From the NCBI GenBank assembly GCA_037389465.1, contig JAZARR010000070.1:834501-898500 (forward strand): 64,000 nt of DNA, written 5' to 3'. Under the pieces are notes generated by a model. The model did no database searches. It saw only the letters and a program-made list of their open reading frames with translations, and was not told the DNA's origin. Each line of letters begins with the position of its first letter. Position 1 is the first letter of the stretch. The position numbers and the translations under genes are program-made. The DNA comes from Baylisascaris procyonis. Its lineage: Eukaryota; Nematoda; Chromadorea; Rhabditida; Ascarididae. This document shows, piece after piece, positions 25,203 through 36,929 of this stretch.

Positions 25203-27699
25203 CGAATATTCGCCGATAAACACTCCCCTCAGCAATTTATGTTTGGCACAAATTTCGCTACTTTGCAATGCTCATGCTAGAGAGTAAAGCTACTGAATGA
25301 AGGATCGTTTTTCCAGAACACAAAGACTTCCTATTCAGCAACACTTTTTTTTTATTTCCGTAGCAAATACCATTGTAGATAATTGGTGCAAACGATCGAA
25401 TTATTTAAAATATAAAATATTATTCCACATGTTTGTTATCTGTTGGTAATTTCTGAAAACGGCTGGTCGAATAAATCGAACACAATAATGCACATCATGC
25501 CAGCCGATCGCTTAATTACGCTATCCTTAACTGTCAACGTCTTTCAGATGGCTGAAACTGTTTCATTGCATTTTTTTGCGAATTCTTTCGACTCTCATAA
25601 AAGATACGATATCAATTATTATTAAAGTGAGATTAACAAAATCCAGCCTACTCATGCCATCGTCCCCTTTCTACGAGTGGGAGGTGATTCATGTGTAGCT
25701 GAAAGCGATATAGGGGGATTCTAAAAAAATACTTTCACAAGTGAAGCCTTAATTAGTCTTTCTTTTTCATGCGTTTGTGAAATTAGAATTCAAGCAACCG
25801 AAGCTACTCAAACAATCCCACAAAAACTATTCATCGTTCTTTAGTTTTTTTCTCACAGAAATACATATGTATATATAGAGCCTCATCTTGCAATATTTAT
25901 GCAACCATTTAAAGTAATGTGTCTTGCAACGTTAGTGGGAGATACAAAATGAGTTTTTGACTCGTTTCTGGATTCTATTTCAGCTTTTATCGTATTATAT
26001 ATCATCGATTAGGAAACGCATGAGGTGATAATAACAAATACGAAATCTTAATCATGCGCTGATCATATTTGAGTGATGATGTATATGCGCAAAATACTGA
26101 ACAAGATACTGAGACCCACGTTTCAGTGAGTAAAAAATTCCAACCGAAATGAAAAATAAAGCAGAAAAGACGATGACATTTTTTTTTTAGATTTCAACAT
26201 TATTTGGTGGGAAATTCACTGAATTGTGTGAAAGCGAAATATTTCACCATAGCTGAAATCGGTTTCCCAAGCAGTCATTTAAATGCTAATGGATTTTTTT
26301 AAAAATCCCTTACTCTCAATGTGATTCTATCCCATTCACTAACTATGAACATATAATGCATAGAAAAGTCTAGTGAATACTTTATGTATGTGAGAGATCA
26401 TATAATCGTACGTATTGATTATTGAATTGTTACAATGCGTTAACGATAGATCACATAGAATTCGATCGTATTTGATGATTTAGATTACTATTGATTTCTT
26501 TAATTTGATGCAATATCACTGATGTATAAAAACCTTTGTAATTATCATTGATAAATTTCCTTTGTGGATAATTATCGATAAAATTCTCTCATTCGTTTTT
26601 CTAAGAAAAATGAACAAACTATTCAAATAAATACAGCGATATTATTTAATGAATTCAGTGGTAACATTTATTAAATGCAAATTATTTCTACTGATATATT
26701 ATTGTCTAAAGTTTATAGTCAATTCTATTTTCGTATGAGAAGATATTGAAGCGGATGATAAGCGAAATACGCTTCAATATCTAACATGAACATCATCATT
26801 ATACGTTACAAGATATGGCTGTTAGCGTTTTTTGCTTCAAACATCTAATTATTGTTGCTTTATGAATTCAATGTACACTTTTTTTCGCATATGCGAAAAT
26901 TTTATTTCATTATGATTATGCTAATTGTTCGCCTATATGAAATGCTAACAAATTTTTATTGATGTGAAAATTATAAACGTTGAGAAATTTTGCTAGAAAG
27001 AAATCACTTGCCGCAACAATAAAAGATTATCGGTTATGTTGAGTAATTATGATCGGATTTCTCTATGGTGTCGTCTCATTTGTCCATCTCAATTCATACA
27101 TCATCGTTAAGGAAGGAAGCGATGAAGTGGACTCCTTGCGATTTTTTTTTACTGTCCATCTATTGTCAGTTGTAAGAGGCGTTCCCTTAAACAACCGAAA
27201 AGTAGTTATTCGATTATCTCGTATTTTCAGTAAGCGCTCGTGAAGCTAAGTTGATGTCGACAACTTCAATAGACGGTTAATAACGTTGGATTACGCCAAG
27301 AATCTACAACCACCTTCTCACCCGATTGGCGTATAGAAACTATGACCGATCACGCGAAATGTATTGTATGCATGGATGTTGAAATCTAATGTTTATGCTT
27401 AGCGTAATTGCTGAAGCATATGTCTATCCACAGAAATTACAATTTTGCGAACGTTTAACTCCTTCTTACTGTTCATGTTCACATAATTTTGTACGATTTC
27501 CCAGTTCGAAGCAGTTGAAATAAAATTTAAAAAATTAAATAAATGAAATAAAATATTTGCTTATATACATATGCGTTCTGCGTATGATCTGTTGACTAGA
27601 TCAAATTGTTGCCCCACCTAAGTCATTCGATTTTAGGCGTTTGTTACAACTCAATTAAGCAACGATCTATCGAATTGTGCTGCTACTAGAGAATCATCA
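25203..27699. other. Region upstream of the receptor gene
   Basis: No gene seen. It includes an 18-base perfect palindrome (26882-26899) and a hairpin with 13-base arms (26741-26782). The promoter of the receptor gene should lie in its last part; CGATTTTAG ending at 27640 might be a trans-splice acceptor. Confidence 0.4.
26741..26782. repeat. Perfect 13-base inverted repeat
   Basis: AGATATTGAAGCG at 26741-26753 and its exact reverse complement at 26770-26782 enclose a 16-base loop. No gene lies within 900 bases. It lacks a trailing T-run, so it is not a simple terminator. Confidence 0.9.
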
Positions 27700-30600
27700 A
27701 TGAAAATGCTTGATTTCGCCTCATCAATACGTATATTTGGTAGTCTTGCGATTGGTTCGCTACTCATTATTGTTAATATACCCGTATTTAGCGTTATTAT
27801 CACACATAAACGATTGAGGTTTGTTATATTTGTTCGAAATTTTATCGAATATGAATGATAACGAAGAGTAATAGACGATTTTTTTTTCAGAAATTTAGGC
27901 GGATCACTAAGTACCGATTTTTTTTTGCTAGGGAATTAGAGAGAGTAATAATCCACATCTTCCTCTTTATAATCATAGAAAATTCGATAATAGTTAAGCG
28001 TTGCTGATATCTTAAAATCCATCCATTTTATATAATCAAAATTTTCCCCTTAAAGTTTTCTAAATTACTCATGACATTGTTCCTCAAGTTAAGAGAAGTT
28101 GCCCAGCCATTAACTCATTCGGAAGGATTTCAGCACTATTTATTTCTTCCTTATTGCTGTTACGATAATATAATTAAAAGTTTTAATGAGAAAGGAAGGG
28201 ATGGGGCCATCGAAAGCGAATAGGACTATAGAGGTATTATGTAGTAAGAGGTTTTGTTATGGACTATTTCAGTTGACCAAAACATAAGCAATTATTTCAA
28301 CTGATAAATCTATCATAAATGGGTAGCTTATTTTTCAACGGTTTCAAATGCCTTATGAAAATCGCCTAAAATCAACGCAAAAGGCGAGAAAGAAACTTAG
28401 TATTTTGACGCTCAATTTATGCTATTTATTTTAGTATTATGATTCTTTTTTTTTCTCTTTAAATATATTTCTTATTTTATACACTATTAAAATTTGTTAG
28501 TCGTTTATTTTCTTGTATTCAATTTACTTCCGATATCAATTAAAGAAAAAATAATTATGCATTATTTTCAAGAATTGCATAAGATGCTAATAATAGAAAA
28601 AAGGATGTGGTTGATATTCGAATGGAGATGAAACTTAGTAAGAATAAAATGAAATAAAAAAATACGAATTAAATTGCAAGTTTATTACGAAAATCAACGG
28701 CTATTGTTATCAAATTCTTGCATAATAAATGCCGTAATCCAATGAATTCAATGCATCATTGCTTTTTCCCTTACAATTTTCTCTTTCATTTAATTTGGAA
28801 AACTTTTTTTTACGCATCGTTGAATTTAAATTTTCAATTTACGTCATTTGTTCATTGTTTGACTTTTTTATAATAAAGCAAAAAAAAAATGTTGCTCTGA
28901 GTGTACCACAAATTTTTTTTTAATACCACAAAGTGTATAAATTTTTTTTACTGTATATATTACAAACAGATTTTTTTTGTATTATCTTTTTATCACTTTT
29001 TTATTCAGCTGAAAAAATTTTTCAATATATGATTGATTATAGCTATTTTCATTATTTTAGACGAATTTACACAATATTAGGATCGGTGATTCTTCTAAAT
29101 GGTCTCACCGGTTTTGCCACCTTAGCAACTGGCATTCGACGTATTGTTGTTATCACCGAATATGAGACATCCATTACTGTTACGAATAAAGAATGTATCG
29201 GAAATGTAAGTTGACTTTTACAAAATTCGATGGGAAATTTCAACGTAACGATTGAAATTTATCGAATTTCCATAGAAATATCAAAAATTTCAAAATGGGA
29301 AATTTACATATCGTGTAGAATGGAAATTTGCATATCGTGCAGAATGAAATTTGCATATCGTGTAGAATGAAATTTGCATATCGTGCAGAATGAAATTTGC
29401 ATATCCTGCAGAATGAAATTTGCATATCGTGTAGAATGAAATTTGCATATTGTGTAGAATGAAATTTGCATATTGTGCAGAATAAGTTGAAAGCGATTAA
29501 AGCATTATAATCACTTAATTATATAAGTGATCGGTTTAAAAAATTGCTGAAATGATAAAGAATAATTAAAGAAAATTAAATATTCACATTTCGATTCGTT
29601 CGTATATCTTTATTTGTGTGAATTTGTCTCTGTTTGGTCTTAGTTGGCTTAATTGATCTATTTGCTTAATTAGTTGGTATTCAGCTGATTGAGTTATTTC
29701 GAATTGCGTTAGCAAAGCAATTAACATATTTTTTTTTTTAAGGAAGTTGTTCCAATAATCGCTAATTTATCCCTTCGACTAGTATATAGATCTATATAGT
29801 TAATAAGATGCTGGCTAATTAATCACATATGCTATTTCCGTTTGCATTAATACTAGTATTCGTTTAAAAACTTACCTTATAATTTAGTGTTTTAAGTTTA
29901 ATTAGAGATGTTGTTTGATTAATTATTGACAGATGGGTAAAATGAGCGGAAAAAGTTCATTTATAGAATTTAAAATGGTAAGATTTTTCGATGTTTTATT
30001 TGAATAAAAGAGAATCTCTCGATGATGAGCACTCATCGAATGCTATAATCTTTTTTGAGTATTTAATTCGAAATATATAATTAAATTACCTTCTTATTGA
30101 TATTTTTACGCTATTGTGGCGTTAATTACGAATTAGTAAAAGTACAGTTTTATAAATGAGCTCATTCATTTTAACGGGTAGCAATACAATTAAGCGGTGA
30201 TATTACTGTACAAATGCATCGTTTAGTGATTCGAAATATGGCAATTGAACTTATTCAATTGAATATTCTTTAATTTTCTATACAATAATATCGTCAAAAT
30301 GAATCATTAGAATTCATAAATTTTTCACTTAAAATTTAAAATTTAGCACTTGAGGGATTAGTGAAGTGGATAATTCACATTTTTGATCGAAATATATTTT
30401 CGTATTAGCCATAATTTTGAGATATTTAAATGATCGAATTCATATTTTTTGAATTAATTCTCATCTAATTTTTATTCAAATATATGAAATAAGCATAAAT
30501 AATGCGGAGAAAATTTGCCTATCTTTGAAATTCATGTAAACATAACAATATGTTGCAATAGTAATGTCACAGAGTTGCATCATAATACGTCGAATAATAT

Positions 30601-33600
30601 GTGCTCATTGATTACACATCTATCTAATTCAATAATGTAGAGATTCTATTTTAAGCACCTTCATAATTAATGCTAGACGTAGAGGGATGCATATACGAAT
30701 AGGTCTCATGAGCGAAATACAATCAGGGACGAAAATGTTTCTTTTTTCTTTGCAAAAATGGGGAAAATAGTTATTAAACCTCTTAGTGCAATAATATTCT
30801 CGATGATATTATAGGTGATAGGTGATAAGCGAAGATATACGAACAACATTATCCCAACATAGATATTATTAGATTATGCAACGCTAAAAATCAACTTTCT
30901 TTAAAAAAAGTCATTTTCCGATATGATTTAAAAAAAAAAACTAGTCGATTTTTTATAAACAAAATACCGTATTTGTAATGGATAGGTGCATTATGAATTA
31001 TGACTTCAGTAAAATATCAATGAAAGGAAATAAACCGAAAAGAATGAGATGCAAAAAAAGGAAAAAATCCATTCAATGTACTAAATGAAGCGAATTGTAA
31101 CGGCTAAATAGAGATGAATAATATTTGAAATTTACATTGTGGAATTGACCATCACTATAGAAGATGAAAGCTTTTTTGACAGAGAGAGAGAGAAGGAGAG
31201 AGAGAAAGAGAGAGAAAGAGAAAGAAAGAGAGAGAATTTATTTCATGGGTGATTGCATTTATCTGAGAATATTTACGCTTAGATGAATTATAAAGGGGAA
31301 CTTTTTTGGGTAAAATTTAGAATTATATCACTTTAATAGACATGCTAGAGGCAATATTTGTCACGCCATAGAACTATCTTACTCTACTTATGTATTTCAA
31401 AATGTTCAACCTAAAGGGAATCTCAAATGAATAATTTTAATTTCAGTTCAGCTATTTTATACGTTTCATGCTGAATTCATTAAACGGTACTGGTCTATTG
31501 TTGGTGAATGTGGATCGTTTCATCGTTGCAGCTTTTCCACTATTCTATTTTCGTCATCAATTTCGTCTTGCGTTATTACTTATGCTTATACCGTATACTG
31601 TTACCGTAATTTTTCTAGTGAGCGCTTTTGTTGCCACTCTTTTTTTACCCGCGCATCCGGTCAGCATACTTTGTGGGTAATTATTTTTAGTCGGTTTTTT
31701 TTTCTTGATCGATTATTTGATCGATTGTTTTATATTGCTATTTATATAGTGTACAATTTATTAGAGCATTAATTTGAAAGAAAGAAAACCTCTCATTCCA
31801 AATCGTTGAAACATTCACTACTGGTTGTTTTCATCTATTTCCCGTGGGGAATTTATGCCCTTAATAGTTCATCAAAAAAAGTTCTTTTTTTTTCTGAATT
31901 TTGCATTTCACTCTTCTGAACTTAAAATTCTCAATTTCCTATCATTAATGAAATCCCTATGAGAATTGATCTTATATTGGAAAAAAATTTTTAACATCTC
32001 TAAGAACTTAAATAATAACTTCAACGGTAATTAGTTTATTCGTTTATGAAAGTAATTTTCTGAAAGGATTGCAATTTTTATTGCCAATAATTTATTCAAT
32101 AATTTCAGACTTGAAAATATTCTCTATCCAAGTGCATTTACGGCTTGCCTTTGTCTACATGCTACGACAGCTTTGAGTAGTACTGTGGTGATGATTGGTG
32201 TTGTTTTTATTATGAGAAGGTATTTTTTCTTGATTGAAGAGGAACCCAGGAACCCTCCTCCCCCCCCCCCACCCATCCCCCACTTCAGTGAGATGATTCG
32301 GTTGATAGAAATGAGCCGATTTCTTTCGAACAAATGCTCGAAATGCAACGCAAAATACGTTAATATTTTGCGTTGAATTTCGAATATTTGTTGCTGCATA
32401 TATCCAGCTTCAGCTATACTTCATGTGCCCATCGGGATTGTATGGTTTTCTCCGACGATCCATAATCGTACCTCATAAACACGTTCACAGACGGAGACAT
32501 AGACATTCTATAGAAAGGCTGTAAAGCCTATATTTACTCGCAAATTCGTTGATCAGCTAAGAAATTTTCCATTCAACAATCAATTTTATGAGGCTAAGAT
32601 GAGCGTATTAGTTTTTTGCATACGAGAATAAATTGATGTTGAAAAGTTTTCTAAAATCATTCCTTTGAAGATAAGTTCGAAGTGAAATCTCTCTAAAAGA
32701 GTTGCAATAGTCGATCGATATACTCGCATTTACATATTATCGATTACGCTATCAAGATCGAATCATTTGAATCCTTTATCACTTAATCACTAAATTGATC
32801 AAATTTCATTATCATTTCAAAAAAAAAATCAATAATCGAATATTCCAATCTATATAATTATTGTGCAAAATAATAACGCATTTTAAAATGTTGTAAAATT
32901 CAAAAAAAAACGAGCATTTTTTTATAAATTCATAAGGAAATTCTAATTTCAGACGAATAAAACATGTGTCAAAAAATCATAAGACAATAGCTCATGGTGA
33001 TATTTCTGCTTTCATAAGGAATCAAAATCGATTCACAATGACGATGCTGCTATCGAGTACTTTTACAGTTGGTATGTTTTGACTTTGCAATATCATTAGG
33101 TATTAAGTATTCTCTTATATAATATATCTCTATCAACTTATCGATATCTTTATATACCATTAGATAAGTCCTTAACCTAAATTTATTTTAGTGTTCATTG
33201 TTGCTGCATTGATCTACTTTTACTCGTTTAGATTATTAGTTAATTACTAGTTAGTTTACTAGTTACCATTATTACACTTACTGGTTGTATTCACTAGCTA
33301 TATCTTTGCACTTCAGAATTATCAACTATAAATTTTTATTTTACTTTATATACTTCATTTCATTGTTATAGTTTATGCATCTAATTTTATTTGCTTATCA
33401 TTTCAGTGCTATTCGTTGCACCAACATGCTATCAACTTGCGATACAAATTTTATCGTATAATAATGAAGCATCGGAAGTGATTGCTCTATATCTTTGTTA
33501 TATCAACGCTTTTAATATGGTATGTATTTTTGTGGTACGACAAGAGGATATTAAAGTTTGCCTAATATCACTCATTAAGAAAAAACAATCGTTACAGTTA

Positions 33601-33675
33601 ACTAACGAATTACGTGTTGTGACAGTTTTTGATGGAAGTCGTAAAGCACAACAATCCCTTACAAAGCCAACCTAG
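27700..33675 (+). CDS. Rhodopsin-like seven-transmembrane receptor, nematode chemosensory type
   Basis: Six exons in frame: 27700-27818, 29061-29205, 31447-31676, 32109-32219, 32953-33071 and 33407-33675, giving 330 residues. TM1 is about 10-34 (followed by HKRLR), TM2 about 43-64, then Cys85 before TM3, DRF at 111-113 at the TM3 end, TM4 about 129-152, Cys164 in the second outer loop (probable disulfide partner of Cys85), TM5 about 172-200, a basic third inner loop, TM6 about 229-252 and TM7 about 262-284. The NPxxY of TM7 is replaced by NAFNM, and DRY by DRF, as is common in nematode chemoreceptors. The subfamily (srsx-like or other) and ligand are unknown. It should sit in the plasma membrane and signal through a G protein. 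The first ATG used has a second in-frame ATG two codons later. Confidence 0.88.
29301..29485. repeat. Eight 23-base tandem repeats inside intron 2 of the receptor gene
   Basis: The unit is AATTTGCATATCGTGTAGAA plus TGA, with C/T and G/C variants between copies. Copies 2-8 each contain ATTTGCAT, the consensus POU-domain octamer; the first has ATTTACAT. The array begins 96 bases after the end of exon 2. Confidence 0.93.
31179..31236. repeat. GA-rich microsatellite
   Basis: A run made almost wholly of GAGA and AAAG steps, in intron 2 of the receptor gene. It could bind GAGA-type factors, but nothing else points to function. Confidence 0.9.
32260..32270. repeat. C-tract
   Basis: Eleven C in a row, with further C groups on both sides, in intron 4 of the receptor gene. 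The minus strand could form a G-quadruplex. Confidence 0.9.
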
Positions 33676-34126
33676 CAACGCGATATACTGCTTTCAAATG
33701 AGTCTACTACCTTCCTCGTGTGCGGTCGTATTGTTGAGATTCGACAAAGATTGTTCCTATCCTTTCTCTATATCTTTGTGCTTCTTTATCGTATATGTTC
33801 TATTTCATTCATAATATGGGCCTATTATTATTATAATCACCTAAATATGCCTACTGTACTGTTTTACAATGCATTGTTGTTTGTTTGAAAGTTGTCCAAT
33901 ACATTCATATGTATATATGGATACCATCGAATTAAAGCCAAAGCATTCCGCTTGAACTTTTTTAACGACTTAAAAAAAAACTATTTCAACACTCTACATT
34001 CGCAACCAATCCTCACATGATAATCGATAATCTCATAAAAAGATACAGCTATCCTCTTTTGTTTTTCATAACCTCATTTAGCAATCTTGTTCTATGTTTA
34101 CCTGTCGTAGTCACCTCAACTTCCCC
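33676..34126. other. Downstream of the receptor gene
   Basis: AT-rich sequence that should hold the receptor 3' untranslated region; ATTAAA near 33932 is a possible polyadenylation signal. Nothing else seen. Confidence 0.4.
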
Positions 34127-34336
34127 TTAAATATAACCCACATCATCCCTGTAAGAATCTCGGCAAGAAACTACAGGACAGATGCAACGTTTACCGGCGA
34201 CGATTTTGTATGGTATGACATCTAAAAATTGCACATAATACGTCTTCTTGTTCTGCACGCGTACTAAGCACTTCGCTGCACATATCTCTGAGTTCGTTCT
34301 GTTATTCGTACACAGTATCTCAACGAACTTAACCAT
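34127..34336 (-). CDS. Candidate exon of a cysteine-rich secreted protein (cystine-knot-like)
   Basis: This 69-codon frame has six cysteines (9, 19, 23, 51, 53, 58) and ends with KIVAGKRCICPVVSC, a beta-strand-like stretch with C-x-C. That ending resembles IL-17-family cytokines (VSVGCTC type). Just upstream on the same strand (34356-34431) another frame reads CDFHRHYPMRYVNVEV, comparable to the D-x-x-R-x-P segment before the first IL-17 cysteine. It can be joined through a GTATGT donor and a GGTTAAG acceptor (intron about 42 bases), after which the frame begins FVEILC. Exons further upstream and a signal peptide could not be placed in phase. Family membership is a guess; a pseudogene or unrelated Cys-rich protein is possible. 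Confidence 0.35.
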   Translation of the reverse strand: MVKFVEILCTNNRTNSEICAAKCLVRVQNKKTYYVQFLDVIPYKIVAGKRCICPVVSCRDSYRDDVGYI

Positions 34337-34439
34337 AGTGTTTCAAGAAAGCACTGAACAGCAACATACTACTTCAACGTTCACGTATCTCATCGGGTAA
34401 TGTCGATGGAAATCGCAGACTTCAGAAAAAATTTACAAA

Positions 34440-36929
34440 TATCATTTATCAATACAACACACTAATAATTTTCTGTTATCCATTATCCCCTGCTCAGCTT
34501 ATGATCAATCAATAACCAAATCACCTCAAAAATGATCAATCAATAAGCAAATCACCCCAAGATCTTCCAATGTTTCAAATCGCCTCTGGCTTCATCTGAA
34601 AACCTAAAGGTAAGCTATCGTACCGTTTGATATTAGAGCATAGATTTTAACCGAAATCAATTAGATGCACTTACTGGAGAAATTTCTATTCCATCTCTAA
34701 ATATGACGGATTATAAAGACAAGGAAACACATCTGCCAATAACCTTGAAAAATGAGATAATCATTAGACATATCTTCCGTTTCTTATATGTAAACCAAAA
34801 CGCTACAATTAAAACGTTCAAATGAGCAAATATCGACCATCAATACATAGCAACACTAGCAAAATAATTATATACAAGGCGCCCTATTCAACAATATGTA
34901 AATTGAAAATAATCGAAACGAGATCAAAAGTATCAATTACAATTTCACACATATTTCAATATAAATTCGACAGCTTAAATGTTTCCTATTTTTTTACAAT
35001 GATATTCAAATATTATATACGAATGTTACTATTGAATAAATTCTTCGCAAAATTTTCTTAGCCAAATTCGCTCATAATTTTTTGTATTTCTATGTGAAAT
35101 GATTTATCGAAATATTATTTTCACAATTACGAGTTAGAAACTTGCCTAGCATCAAGTTCAATTGATCAATGGAACAGTTTTATGCCCAAAGAAACGATGA
35201 GATATTAGACATAAATTGAAATAAGTTCGGAAATTCATCAATCTAATCGGCTGGTGAAAACAATTTTCACTCATCTACTCTACTAGTCAACTGGAGTCAA
35301 AAAGAGCTTCCTATAGCAATGCTGAAAAAAGATGTCAGGTATAATAAAAACATTCACTTACGAGTATATTCCGTTTGTTATTGAATGAGATGTCAACGAT
35401 TTTTAAACGATAGCTTATAAGCAATCGTTATTTGAAATTCTTTTAAAGAGGCTTTTATCATTGAAATCAAGAAGCTCGAAAATGAAAATCGCTTTTATAG
35501 CGCTCCAAAAGAGCGCTTCTTTTAGGAAAGTTTCCATCTATTATATGCTAAAAAAAATAGAGCCCACCGAAAATATGTTTAGATAATTACTCTTGACTTC
35601 ATAAAAAAAAACAACAACAACAATAATAAAAAGAGGCACAATAGCGACATAGATATTACAGAAATCTTTTTTCACTTCAATTCATTAGCAACGATACAAC
35701 GAACTTTCAAAAGCAATCACCAATGTGGGCGAGTTTTAGACCACAGATGCTTGTCATGTTTGACTTAATGTGAAGGAATTAAACTTGATTACTCTCGATT
35801 CAACATAGAACGACTTTTGATCATTGACGCGATATTCATGGATGGACCTATTGACTTCTATCCTTAACCAAACATACTCGTGTCAATTTTTGGTGACGGT
35901 AGCTGTGCTCTAAAGGAAAAAAAAGCGATTTCGTATTTATTGCCCTCCTCTCCGTCCCCCCCCCCCCCTCCCCCAACCCTCCTATACAAATCTTTAGTTG
36001 ATATTTACGATGATGCTCTCCTCCCTGTACCCGAAACGCATAAATACATCAAATCGCCGATAAATGAGGAAGCTGAAACGACTATAGATAAGCGGAAATG
36101 AATAGCTACCTAAGCAAACAATGAGACACATATGAACAGACACAAAAATGACACACGACTAAGATCTCAGAATATACGAGAATATAAAACAACTCAAAAC
36201 ATAGCGATGGCAATCATCAATGGGCAATCATCGATATTAAACAGACTCCAAAGAACGATCAATAATAATCAATCGACACACATCACTGCACATCTAGAAA
36301 ATTGTTCTACGCTCAAAATCTTTGATCAATGATATTATTGCGCAAGTACTACACAAAAAAAAAGAAGAAAAAAAAACCACGCAATGACATCAAAGATCAG
36401 TAAAACTGTGATGCGTATTGTTGTAAAGAGCAATATTGCCTAAAAGAAAGAAACAAAGGTTCAAAGAGAAGAAGACCTCCTGGGATTATTGGCCAATGGC
36501 AGAGAGATGGAGCAGTGCGATAGATAAGAAGGATATTAGAGGTGCAGGAAATATGCACGCAGAATAAAACTTGCATCACTGAGAAATCAAACAGCACATC
36601 CTACTTTTCGTCTCAATTAGCAGCTGTATATAAACAAAATTGGCAAGCATTGGCAAATAGGATGGTGGAAAATCGATATAAGACATATCTACAGCATTTT
36701 CGAAATGCAGAGAATTTAAAATGGAGGCAATTTATGATAAGATGAATATATCACTCGTCATATGGGGAATTGGTTTTTAAAAAAGCAAATAATTAAATGT
36801 GAATAATTAAATTAAACCAAGCCACTGCTCAAATATCACTTACTATCTCTTATATGGTATTGTGGATCTTTATAAAGATTTCAACAATAATCTTGCACTA
36901 ATAAATATGAACCTTTCGACTTACTACTC
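34440..36929. other. Intergenic region between two convergent genes
   Basis: No gene established. It holds a two-copy 31-base direct repeat (34503-34560, TGATCAATCAATAA type), a 13-base C-tract and a possible minus-strand exon at 34556-34612 (FSDEARGDLKHW) that might belong to the cysteine-rich candidate, but its phase does not fit the exon next to it. Confidence 0.4.
35956..35968. repeat. C-tract
   Basis: Thirteen C in a row followed by TCCCCC, intergenic. The minus strand could form a G-quadruplex. Confidence 0.9.

Noticed and set aside
32124..32399. Minus-strand frame with a glycine run and plus-strand frame with a proline run
   Set aside because: Both are produced by the C-tract in the receptor intron and overlap its real exon 4.
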